From Spirochaetaceae bacterium (GTDB lineage Bacteria; Spirochaetota; Spirochaetia; Treponematales; Rectinemataceae), in contig DMNL01000166.1 of NCBI GenBank assembly GCA_003452735.1, forward strand, positions 362-5,467: a stretch of 5,106 nucleotides of DNA, in the 5' to 3' direction. A program made the position numbers and the translations under genes. This document shows positions 1 through 4,898 of this stretch, piece by piece. Under the pieces are notes generated by a model, which saw nothing but the letters and a program-made list of their open reading frames with translations, searched no databases and was not told the origin of the DNA. The stretch's first letter is position 1. Each line of letters starts with the position of its first letter.

Positions 1-16
1 GGCACTATAACGAGCT

Positions 17-118
17 CGCCTAAGCCTGTCTAGAGAAAGATTCAGCCCTATAGAAACTGGCATTATCTTACAATATTAAGAGACACAGAACATTGCTGTG
101 AATAGACAGGCCTTAGCG
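17..118 (-). repeat. Long imperfect inverted repeat around the miaA stop codon
   Basis: The 16-base arms at 17-32 and 103-118 are separated by 70 bases. Read as minus-strand RNA, the arms pair at 13 Watson-Crick and 2 G-U positions with one mismatch. Read as plus-strand RNA, the two G-U pairs become A-C mismatches, so the pairing is better on the strand that carries miaA. The miaA stop codon (113-115) lies inside the 5' arm. The enclosed stretch can form two small hairpins of five pairs each, CACAG/CTGTG (about 81-97) and TCTTA/TAAGA (about 66-81). No U-run follows the 3' arm, so this is not a classic intrinsic terminator. It could be a 3' UTR structure, a processing or stability element, or a small mobile repeat. 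The complementarity is directly visible; the function is unknown. Confidence 0.6.
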
Positions 119-1087
119 TCGCAATCCGATTTCTTTGAGAGCACGGAAAAAATCTTCAGGATATGGCTCTATCCAAATAAGTCCTGGTAAAGCACGGAAA
201 AACGTCATTTGACGTTTTGCATATTGTCTTGTGTGCAATTCTATGGCATTTGCTATTCTTTCAATTGGCTCCCCTTCAAGTTCGAAGAATTCCCGATATC
301 CAATGGCTCGAAGACCTGGATCGTTGGAATTATATCCAAGATTCTTAAGCTTCTCATTTTCAGATGCAAGACCTTCCATCATCATAGCTTCAACTCGTTC
401 ATGGATTCGTGTATGCAATTCCTCCCGGCTCCGCGTCATCCCAATCAGAAGAAAATGTCTGTCTGAACGAATAGTCTTTAGAGGAGCGAATAGACTTGGT
501 GGCTTTCCTGAGGCTCTGAGAATCTCGACAGCTCTCGTAAGTCTATAGATATCTCGCTCATGGATTCGAGCAGCAGTTTTGGGATCGGTCTTTGCAAGTT
601 CTTCTCTCAAGGCCTGAGCCCCAAATATTTCTAAATCTTTGGCGACTTGCGCACGAATTGCTCGAGAACTCGGCGGAGAAGAAGGCAAGCCACAGATAAA
701 ATTCATGAGATAATAGCCAGTTCCACCACTCACGATAGGCAGAATCCCTTGAGCTTTAAGCAGAGAGCACAATGTGTCGGCTCGCTCGACAAACTCGCCT
801 GCTGTATACTGCTCGTTAGGATTTTTTATGTCTATAAGATGATGAGGAAGTCTCTTTAGCAAATCCTGTGACGGCTTAGCTGTTCCAATATTCATAAATC
901 GATAAGCCTGCATAGAATCTGCAGAGATTACTTGAGCAGAATAAAGATCGGCGTGCCACAGGCTTCGAAGTCGCGGAATCCATGAATCTGCGCCTTCACC
1001 AAAAATAGTGTCTAAAAGATGGGTTTTTCCAGATGCAGTTGGACCAACAAGTATTATGGCATCAACTGGTAATGAGTTTGTAGCCAA
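113..1087 (-). CDS. miaA: tRNA dimethylallyltransferase MiaA
   Basis: The enzyme transfers a dimethylallyl group from DMAPP to N6 of A37 in cytosolic tRNAs that read codons starting with U, the first step toward ms2i6A. At 324 residues it is a little longer than most family members and looks complete. Visible motifs are the P-loop GPTASGKT (15-22), ISADSMQ and NIGTAKP (54-72), HHLID (82-86), GGTGYY (121-126), RDIYRLTRAVEI (178-189), AIGYREF (261-267) and TRQYAKRQMTFFR (286-298). About 31 residues separate the P-loop from ISADS, against about 14 in E. coli MiaA, so there is an insertion of roughly 17 residues. The start is TTG at 1087, inside the end of rpoZ (26-base overlap). No good Shine-Dalgarno sequence precedes it and no later start keeps the P-loop, so translation is probably coupled to rpoZ. 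Confidence 0.95.
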   Translation of the reverse strand: MATNSLPVDAIILVGPTASGKTHLLDTIFGEGADSWIPRLRSLWHADLYSAQVISADSMQAYRFMNIGTAKPSQDLLKRLPHHLIDIKNPNEQYTAGEFVERADTLCSLLKAQGILPIVSGGTGYYLMNFICGLPSSPPSSRAIRAQVAKDLEIFGAQALREELAKTDPKTAARIHERDIYRLTRAVEILRASGKPPSLFAPLKTIRSDRHFLLIGMTRSREELHTRIHERVEAMMMEGLASENEKLKNLGYNSNDPGLRAIGYREFFELEGEPIERIANAIELHTRQYAKRQMTFFRALPGLIWIEPYPEDFFRALKEIGLRR

Positions 1088-1256
1088 CGGTCTTTTCGAG
1101 GATTTCCTGAGTCGACATAGAAACGACCTTGCCGTTGTTTTTCTCTACTTCTGGTGTCCGCAATACGGCAAGCTGATATGCTCGAACAGCAATTGCTGCA
1201 GCCAATTCGTACGCATTTCCTGAGAAATTTATAAGAGACTCAAGCGGCATTATCAT
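1062..1256 (-). CDS. rpoZ: DNA-directed RNA polymerase omega subunit (short spirochaete type)
   Basis: The 64-residue product resembles the short RpoZ/omega proteins of spirochaetes. Omega binds the C-terminal region of beta-prime and helps assemble and stabilise RNA polymerase. The recognisable core is NAYELAAAIAVRAYQLA (about 14-30), with the helix and Arg typical of RpoZ, followed by PEVEKNNGKVVSMSTQEIL (about 35-53). There is no long C-terminal tail as in E. coli omega (about 90 residues). I chose ATG at 1256 because GGAGA (1264-1268) lies 7 bases upstream. A TTG at 1259 and an ATG at 1250 are in frame but fit that site less well. The gene has its own promoter in the AT-rich gap upstream, and its last 26 bases overlap miaA. 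The family call rests on remembered spirochaete homologues, and the small size limits certainty. Confidence 0.8.
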   Translation of the reverse strand: MIMPLESLINFSGNAYELAAAIAVRAYQLAVLRTPEVEKNNGKVVSMSTQEILEKTVGYKLITS

Positions 1257-1263
1257 CAAAAAC

Positions 1264-1268
1264 TCTCC
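1264..1268 (-). promoter_or_regulatory. Shine-Dalgarno site of rpoZ
   Basis: GGAGA on the minus strand, within GAGGAGAG, lies 7 bases before the ATG at 1256, 4 before the TTG at 1259 and 13 before the ATG at 1250. The spacing favours 1256. Confidence 0.65.
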
Positions 1269-1303
1269 TCTGTCTAGGACTTGATTTCAAATAATTAAAA
1301 CAG

Positions 1304-1332
1304 AATATATCAAAATATAAGAATATAGCCAA
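1304..1332 (-). promoter_or_regulatory. Sigma70-like promoter for rpoZ-miaA
   Basis: On the minus strand TTGGCT (1327-1332) and TATATT (1304-1309) are separated by exactly 17 bases, matching the -35 and -10 consensus at 4/6 and 5/6. It lies in an AT-rich gap between zapA and rpoZ, 48 bases before the chosen rpoZ start. I see no strong hairpin plus T-run in this gap, so readthrough from the infC cluster is possible as well. Predicted from sequence only. Confidence 0.5.
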
Positions 1333-1342
1333 TAATCGGTAA

Positions 1343-1696
1343 TCAAAGCCCAAGTTCTCCGAGCTTCTTATCTAGCTTTTCAAAAATTTGGTCTTCATCG
1401 AAGTCTTCACTCAACAGTTGGCCTTCCGGTTGGCTGGCCTTATCCTTAGGCGCTTTACCCTTGAACGACATTGGACGGCTTTCTGTTTTTCTTAAATCAT
1501 CCAAAAGGAAAAGACCCGCCAAAATCGCAACACGCAGAGGGTCAGCTACACTCATCCTGGCAGAGATTCTTGCATACCTCTGTTTCAAATCTTCTACCAG
1601 GCTCTCGATATATTCGGGACTATCATCGGTCTTGATTGTAAAAGATTGACCAAGTATTTCAATATGCATGGGATGGCTAGAAGATATCGAGCTCAT
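1343..1696 (-). CDS. zapA: Cell division protein ZapA
   Basis: ZapA is a small cytoplasmic protein that binds FtsZ and bundles protofilaments at the Z-ring, often bridging to ZapB. The N-terminal strand region HIEILGQSFTIKTDDSPEYI (11-30) matches the usual opening of the family, and DPLRVAILAGLFLLDDLRK (52-70) corresponds to the conserved helix DPLrvAvLAALNiaDel. The C-terminal third is a charged linker ending in a short helix (FEKLDKKLGELGL). The length of 117 residues is normal. The start is ATG at 1696, decided by a strong AGGAGG at 1702-1707. A longer reading from ATG at 1720 would place that Shine-Dalgarno inside the gene, and the later ATG at 1669 has none. It overlaps the upstream ZapB-like gene by 20 bases, so the two are co-transcribed and probably translationally coupled. 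Confidence 0.85.
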   Translation of the reverse strand: MSSISSSHPMHIEILGQSFTIKTDDSPEYIESLVEDLKQRYARISARMSVADPLRVAILAGLFLLDDLRKTESRPMSFKGKAPKDKASQPEGQLLSEDFDEDQIFEKLDKKLGELGL

Positions 1697-2456
1697 CTTG
1701 GCCTCCTCGAAAGGGGGCATTCTGGGACTCAGAATCCGGCTGGGAATCGTCCGCCGGCTCCTCTAAATCTCCCCCTCCTTGACTCGATTCAGACATTTCC
1801 TGTGCTTTGCTCTCAAGATATGGCTCGGATGCTTCCAAACCGCCTCTTTCCTCCGAAGCTACTTCTTTATCCGAAGCTTCTTTCCTTGATAACCCTTCAG
1901 ATGTAGAAAAAATCTTTTCCGCTTGAGCAAGAGATCTGTCTCCCTGTGGGTTTGATCCTATCGACATCTCGAGCACCATGTCTTCGAAGGAATCAAGCTT
2001 TGAGAGTGCTTGAATCAGCCCCTGCTCGATCTTATCTTGCTCAGACTTCAGTTCTTCTGCTTTAGCTTCCATCTCGGCAATTCGTCGCTCTGCAGAAAGT
2101 GCCCGATCACGATATCGTGCGATTTCTTCTTCAGCCCCCTGAGCTTTGCGCTCCATAGTGGCAGCACGCTCCTCGGCTTCGGCAGCCTTTAGTTCGGCTT
2201 GGGCTAACTTTTCTTCGGCTTCTTTGACATGAGTGCTAAGGCTCTCAAGCTTCTCGGATATCTCCGTGACCAATCGTATTTGAGCCGCATTCTGACGTTC
2301 GAGTTCAGCATTCTGATTCCTGAGCAGCTCCTCTGCACGAGTTATGTCTGCAAGCTGACTCTCCAAGTCCGCGTTTTCTTGTCTCAGTTTTGTAATAAGG
2401 ACAACCGCTTTTTCAACCCGCGCTTCTAGCGCACGAACCTGCTCAAGATTCAACAT
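1677..2456 (-). CDS. ZapB-like coiled-coil protein upstream of zapA
   Basis: This 259-residue protein is cytoplasmic by prediction, with no signal peptide or membrane segment. Residues about 5-150 are a nearly unbroken Ala/Glu/Lys/Arg-rich coiled coil. The N-terminal part (LEQVRALEARVEKAVVLI, then KLRQENADLESQL) resembles ZapB-type proteins, and a more conserved-looking element LDSFEDMVLEM sits at 154-164. Residues about 168-250 are low complexity, acidic and Ser/Gly/Glu/Pro-rich, so probably disordered. The protein ends in QDELDIF. ZapB itself is only about 80 residues, so this is a much longer relative or analogue. The call leans on the directly adjacent zapA, the ZapB partner in other bacteria. 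The ATG at 2456 lies 5 bases after rplT, with AGGGG (2465-2469) as Shine-Dalgarno. The long repetitive coiled coil makes homology searches prone to false hits. Confidence 0.7.
   Translation of the reverse strand: MLNLEQVRALEARVEKAVVLITKLRQENADLESQLADITRAEELLRNQNAELERQNAAQIRLVTEISEKLESLSTHVKEAEEKLAQAELKAAEAEERAATMERKAQGAEEEIARYRDRALSAERRIAEMEAKAEELKSEQDKIEQGLIQALSKLDSFEDMVLEMSIGSNPQGDRSLAQAEKIFSTSEGLSRKEASDKEVASEERGGLEASEPYLESKAQEMSESSQGGGDLEEPADDSQPDSESQNAPFRGGQDELDIF
1702..1707 (-). promoter_or_regulatory. Shine-Dalgarno site of zapA inside the ZapB-like gene
   Basis: A perfect AGGAGG on the minus strand lies 5 bases before the ATG at 1696. It is also coding sequence for the last residues of the upstream gene. 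It decides the zapA start over the in-frame ATGs at 1720 and 1669. Confidence 0.85.
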
Positions 2457-2461
2457 ATACT

Positions 2462-2821
2462 TTACCCCTGAAGGGCTGCTTTAGCCTTCTCCACAATTGT
2501 ATCGAAAGTTTCCGGGTCACGCGCAGCCATATCAGCAAGCATCTTTCGATTTATTTTTACATCAGCTTTCGAAAGCCCTTCCATAAAACGACTATAACTG
2601 ATATCCCTCATGCGACAAGCTGCGTTTATGCGAGCGATCCAGAGTCTTCTGAAATCTGCTTTTTTATTGCGCCTGTCGTTGTAAGAATCTTGGAGCGCTT
2701 TGGCGACCGCATCCTTTGCTGCCTTATGATTGGAATGTCGCCGACCCCAGTAACCTTTTGCAATCTTCAGTGTTTTTTTGCGATGATCTTTTCGTTTTGT
2801 TCCATCTATTGCTCTCGGCAT
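2462..2821 (-). CDS. rplT: 50S ribosomal protein L20
   Basis: L20 binds 23S rRNA domain II early in large-subunit assembly and, in bacteria studied, represses its own operon by binding the mRNA. The 119-residue product has the full family pattern: a very basic N-terminal extension (KRKDHRKKTLKIAKGYWGR, 9-27, and HSNHKAAKDAVAKAL to about 43), then DRRNKKADFRRLWIARINAACR (about 49-70), a globular region with SYSRFMEGL and an acidic-basic C-terminus. The start is ATG at 2821, with GGAGG at 2832-2836. It follows rpmI by 22 bases and precedes the ZapB-like gene by 5, whose Shine-Dalgarno lies in the last codons of rplT. Nothing appears broken. Confidence 0.98.
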   Translation of the reverse strand: MPRAIDGTKRKDHRKKTLKIAKGYWGRRHSNHKAAKDAVAKALQDSYNDRRNKKADFRRLWIARINAACRMRDISYSRFMEGLSKADVKINRKMLADMAARDPETFDTIVEKAKAALQG

Positions 2822-2843
2822 AGCCTTTCATCCTCCAATTCTG

Positions 2844-3044
2844 TCAGCCGTAAGGGAGAAGCTTTTTCTTGATCTGATATACGGGACCTGCGTCAAGGAA
2901 TCCTGGCTTCCTCAAGTTTCTCTTACGCTTTGTAGTCTTCTTGGTGAGAATGTGGCGCAAGTTCATTTTCTTGTATTTTACTTTGCCGCTAGCTGTGAGT
3001 TTATAACGTTTTGCTGCGGCTTTTTTGGTCTTCATCTTGGGCAT
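2844..3044 (-). CDS. rpmI: 50S ribosomal protein L35
   Basis: This is a large-subunit structural protein of 66 residues, the usual size. The start [23 protein letters not shown] is the classic L35 opening, followed by [20 protein letters not shown] (29-48) and a C-terminal end with KKLLPYG. About a third of the residues are Lys or Arg, as expected for an rRNA-binding protein. ATG at 3044 is preceded by AGAAGG (3055-3060). It sits 19 bases after infC and 22 bases before rplT, the widely conserved infC-rpmI-rplT order. Confidence 0.98.
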   Translation of the reverse strand: MPKMKTKKAAAKRYKLTASGKVKYKKMNLRHILTKKTTKRKRNLRKPGFLDAGPVYQIKKKLLPYG

Positions 3045-3063
3045 TATGTACCATCCTTCTAAA

Positions 3064-3636
3064 TCAATGTTCTATTCCCGGGACGACAGTAATAGTATCG
3101 CCTTCCGGCTGCTTTTTTGCGGCGCCTGTCTTTGGTTGAAGCACCATCGACATAAATCGACCTTCCATAACGGGAGGTCGTTCGAGTACATAGGAGCCTT
3201 CCAGTTTAGCAAGAATTCTTTGAAGGATTTCCTCACCTATTTCCGTATGCGCCAGCTCTCGTCCACGGAAGCGAATGGTCACTTTGACCTTATTGCCATC
3301 CTCTAGGAATTCTCGCACATGATTCGCCTTAAAGTCGAGATCATGCTCAGCAATCTTGGGCTGCATTCGAATTTCCTTGAGTTCCGTGACCTTTGCTCGC
3401 TTTTTTGCATCTTTTACCTTTTTTTCTTGCTCAAACTTGTACTTGCCATAGTTGAGCAATCTACATACAGGCGGAACGGATTGCGGCGCAACTTCCACGA
3501 GGTCGAGTCCGGCCTCATGTGCGATCCGCAATGCCTCAAGAGTAGGTACTATTCCTCTCTGCTCGCCATTTTCATCGATTAGACGCACTTCGCGCACACG
3601 GATCTGCTCGTTGATCCGCAAATCTTTCTCTGCCAA
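3064..3636 (-). CDS. infC: Translation initiation factor IF3
   Basis: IF3 binds the 30S subunit, keeps it from joining 50S too early and checks the start codon-initiator tRNA pairing. The 190-residue product has the N-domain ([20 protein letters not shown], 7-26; [25 protein letters not shown], 45-69), a Lys-rich linker helix (about 71-90), and the C-domain with [15 protein letters not shown] (116-130) and [16 protein letters not shown] (154-169). About 20 residues extend past the usual end. The start is TTG at 3636, with AGGAGG (3641-3646) 4 bases before it, and no ATG or GTG is available near the conserved N-terminus. In E. coli infC starts with AUU and IF3 represses its own translation. 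A TTG here is also non-AUG but is not in the class most strongly rejected by IF3, so autoregulation through it is only possible. Confidence 0.97.
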   Translation of the reverse strand: MAEKDLRINEQIRVREVRLIDENGEQRGIVPTLEALRIAHEAGLDLVEVAPQSVPPVCRLLNYGKYKFEQEKKVKDAKKRAKVTELKEIRMQPKIAEHDLDFKANHVREFLEDGNKVKVTIRFRGRELAHTEIGEEILQRILAKLEGSYVLERPPVMEGRFMSMVLQPKTGAAKKQPEGDTITVVPGIEH

Positions 3637-3640
3637 CTGG

Positions 3641-3646
3641 CCTCCT
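3641..3646 (-). promoter_or_regulatory. Shine-Dalgarno site of infC (TTG start)
   Basis: A perfect AGGAGG lies 4 bases before the TTG at 3636. The strong match and short spacing support TTG as the true start. Upstream leader segments containing GCCT or GGCC could pair with it. Confidence 0.8.
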
Positions 3647-3674
3647 CTGCCGCAGGCTCGCTTCTCTTAACGGG

Positions 3675-3702
3675 GGCAGAAAAGCGGCCTCTTTTCTCTG
3701 CC
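3675..3702 (-). promoter_or_regulatory. Stem-loop in the infC leader
   Basis: As minus-strand RNA the sequence folds into a 10-pair stem with a 2-base bulge: GGCAGA[GA]AAAG pairs with CTTTTCTGCC around a 6-base loop AGGCCG. The arms are 3691-3702 (5' arm) and 3675-3684 (3' arm). Transcription from the predicted promoter would include it in the 5' UTR. The GGCC in the loop could also pair with the GGCC next to the infC Shine-Dalgarno, giving a possible pseudoknot. L20 controls infC-rpmI-rplT leaders in Bacillus and E. coli, so an L20-responsive element is a reasonable idea, but I cannot match it to a known L20 leader by eye. Confidence 0.4.
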
Positions 3703-3728
3703 TTTTCGACAGCTCAAAGGCGCGGCGT

Positions 3729-3757
3729 ATATTATCATACTCACCCCTGTAGGTAAA
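3729..3757 (-). promoter_or_regulatory. Predicted promoter of the infC-rpmI-rplT-zapB-like-zapA cluster
   Basis: The minus strand shows a -10-like run TATGATAATATA (3728-3739) with GATAAT (3731-3736) as the best hexamer. The nearest -35-like hexamer is TTTACC (3752-3757), 15-17 bases away depending on which overlapping -10 is used. The -10 is convincing, the -35 is weak. It would give a leader of roughly 85-90 bases before infC. Confidence 0.45.
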
Positions 3758-3766
3758 GGCCTACAG
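3747..3766. repeat. Perfect inverted repeat overlapping the infC promoter -35
   Basis: CTGTAGG (3747-3753) and CCTACAG (3760-3766) form a perfect 7-base inverted repeat around a 6-base centre. It overlaps the predicted -35 of infC. No T-run follows it on either strand, so it does not look like the fba terminator. It could be a protein-binding operator or chance. The rest of the 175-base fba-infC gap contains no gene. Confidence 0.45.
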
Positions 3767-3811
3767 AGATGTTCACTAAAAAATAATCTACTCTAAATAC
3801 TAATCGCGATA

Positions 3812-4810
3812 CTAAGCGCGGTTTGCGGAACCCAGCACTTCAATGTTCTTGTGCATGTAAAGCTTCTTTAGCTCATCTCGTGCAGGCCCCAGGTATTTGC
3901 GCGGATCGAACTCTTCAGGATGCTCGAAAAGAACTTTTCGCACAATAGCGGTCATGGCAAGCCTTCCATCGGAATCGATGTTGATCTTGCATACCGCACT
4001 GCGAGCTGCTTTTCTAAGCTGATCTTCTGGAATGCCCACAGAGTCTGGAAGCTTCCCACCGTACTGCTCGATCATGCGCACATACTCTACTGGAACCGAG
4101 GAAGAACCATGAAGAACAATTGGGAATCCAGGAATTCGCTTTTCCACTTCTTCGAGGATATCGAAACGAAGCGGAGGAGGAATCAGCACTCCATCAGGAG
4201 TACGAGTGCATTGCTCTGGTTTGAACTTTGCACGACCATGACTTGTACCAATCGAAATAGCGAGACTATCGACTCCCGTCTTCTTGACGAAGTCTTCGAC
4301 TTCTTCTGGCCTTGTGTAATGGCTCCTTTCCGCCGATACTTCATCTTCGATACCTGCAAGCACCCCAAGCTCTCCTTCCACACTGACATAGTCTTTCTGA
4401 GCATGGGCAAATTCAACCACTCTTTTTGTAAGAGCCACATTTTCATCGTAAGGCAGATGAGAACCATCTATCATTACGGAAGAAAAGCCGTTTTCTATGC
4501 AGTCCTTGCATAACTCGAAACTATCACCATGATCCAAGTGCAGTACGATCGGAATAGGATAGCCTAGCTCTTTTGCATATTCGACAGCGCCTTTTGCCAT
4601 CGATCGCAGTAGGGTAGCGTTTGCATACTTGCGTGCACCAGAGGATACCTGAAGTATGACAGGGCTTCTCGTCTCAACACAAGCCTGAATAATAGCCTGC
4701 ATCTGCTCCATGTTGTTAAAATTATAGGCTGGGATAGCGTATCCACCCTCCATAGCCTTGCGGAAAAGCTCAACACTGTTTACAAGGCCAAGCTCTTTAT
4801 AACTGATCAT
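3812..4810 (-). CDS. fba: Class II fructose-1,6-bisphosphate aldolase
   Basis: This cytosolic zinc enzyme reversibly splits fructose-1,6-bisphosphate into dihydroxyacetone phosphate and glyceraldehyde-3-phosphate in glycolysis and gluconeogenesis. The 332 residues look complete. Key sites by analogy to E. coli class II aldolase are the catalytic Asp93 and zinc ligand His94 in LHLDHGDS (90-97), the VEGELG loop (144-149), zinc ligand His191 in GTSHG, zinc ligand His234 in IVLHGSSS (231-238) and NIDSD (277-281) with the catalytic Asn. The C-terminus DELKKLYMHKN (312-322) is typical of the longer FBA branch, which as I recall includes treponemes. The start is ATG at 4810, preceded by GGAGG (4816-4820) 5 bases upstream. 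A TTG at 4825 would add MSEDY, but it lies upstream of that Shine-Dalgarno. It is a single-gene unit with its own promoter region and is not obviously co-transcribed with infC. Confidence 0.97.
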   Translation of the reverse strand: MISYKELGLVNSVELFRKAMEGGYAIPAYNFNNMEQMQAIIQACVETRSPVILQVSSGARKYANATLLRSMAKGAVEYAKELGYPIPIVLHLDHGDSFELCKDCIENGFSSVMIDGSHLPYDENVALTKRVVEFAHAQKDYVSVEGELGVLAGIEDEVSAERSHYTRPEEVEDFVKKTGVDSLAISIGTSHGRAKFKPEQCTRTPDGVLIPPPLRFDILEEVEKRIPGFPIVLHGSSSVPVEYVRMIEQYGGKLPDSVGIPEDQLRKAARSAVCKINIDSDGRLAMTAIVRKVLFEHPEEFDPRKYLGPARDELKKLYMHKNIEVLGSANRA

Positions 4811-4815
4811 ATAAT

Positions 4816-4820
4816 CCTCC
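4816..4820 (-). promoter_or_regulatory. Shine-Dalgarno site of fba
   Basis: GGAGG on the minus strand, 5 bases before the ATG at 4810. It decides this start over the upstream TTG at 4825. Its first G is shared with the 3' arm of an inverted repeat at 4820-4858. Confidence 0.8.
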
Positions 4821-4858
4821 GACAATGTACAAATTCTCTTTGCAGCAGGTTATTGTCG
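4820..4858. repeat. Inverted repeat CGACAAT-N25-ATTGTCG in the fba leader
   Basis: Perfect 7-base arms lie at 4820-4826 and 4852-4858. In fba mRNA from the upstream promoter they would form a stem enclosing a smaller CAAA/TTTG hairpin, with the 3' arm touching the Shine-Dalgarno sequence. As DNA, the half sites are 32 bases apart centre to centre, about three helical turns, so a looping operator is also possible. Function is inferred only. Confidence 0.4.
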
Positions 4859-4886
4859 TTATATAGAGAATTATGCGATTATGCAA
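4858..4886 (-). promoter_or_regulatory. Second candidate promoter of fba
   Basis: On the minus strand TTGCAT (4881-4886) and TATAAC (4858-4863) are 17 bases apart. The -10 matches 5/6, the -35 only 3/6. It overlaps the stronger candidate at 4870-4898. Confidence 0.35.
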
Positions 4887-4898
4887 CAGGTTTATCAA
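4870..4898 (-). promoter_or_regulatory. Main predicted promoter of fba
   Basis: TTGATA (4893-4898) and CATAAT (4870-4875) on the minus strand are separated by exactly 17 bases, each matching the sigma70 consensus at 5/6. It predicts a leader of about 50 bases. The 7-base sequence ATTATGC is repeated at 4870-4876 and 4878-4884, covering the -10 and part of the spacer. Confidence 0.6.

Noticed and set aside
17..118. Integron attC site
   Set aside because: Size and imperfect inverted ends resemble attC, but the required GTT/AAC core triplets are missing (AAG/CTT instead), and there is no integrase or cassette context.
1269..1278. Short sequence CTGTCTAG near rpoZ shared with the repeat arm at 26-33
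   Set aside because: Only about eight bases match, without extension or a second arm, so chance is a sufficient explanation.
1697..1720. Longer zapA starting at ATG 1720
   Set aside because: No Shine-Dalgarno fits this start, while a perfect AGGAGG stands 5 bases before ATG 1696.
3675..3706. Intrinsic terminator on the plus strand
   Set aside because: The hairpin is followed by TTTT on the plus strand, but no plus-strand gene ends here. The stem is better explained as part of the infC leader.
3747..3811. Intrinsic terminator of fba
   Set aside because: The CTGTAGG/CCTACAG hairpin comes after, not before, the T-run on the minus strand, and the only other stem (CGCG/CGCG near the fba stop) is four pairs long and far from the T-run.
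3920..4513. A 197-codon open frame on the plus strand, antisense to fba
   Set aside because: It lies wholly within the well-supported aldolase gene, and its Phe/Cys/His-rich product resembles no family. It is a shadow of the fba codons.
4811..4825. Longer fba starting at TTG 4825
   Set aside because: The strong GGAGG lies downstream of this codon and is ideally placed for ATG 4810.
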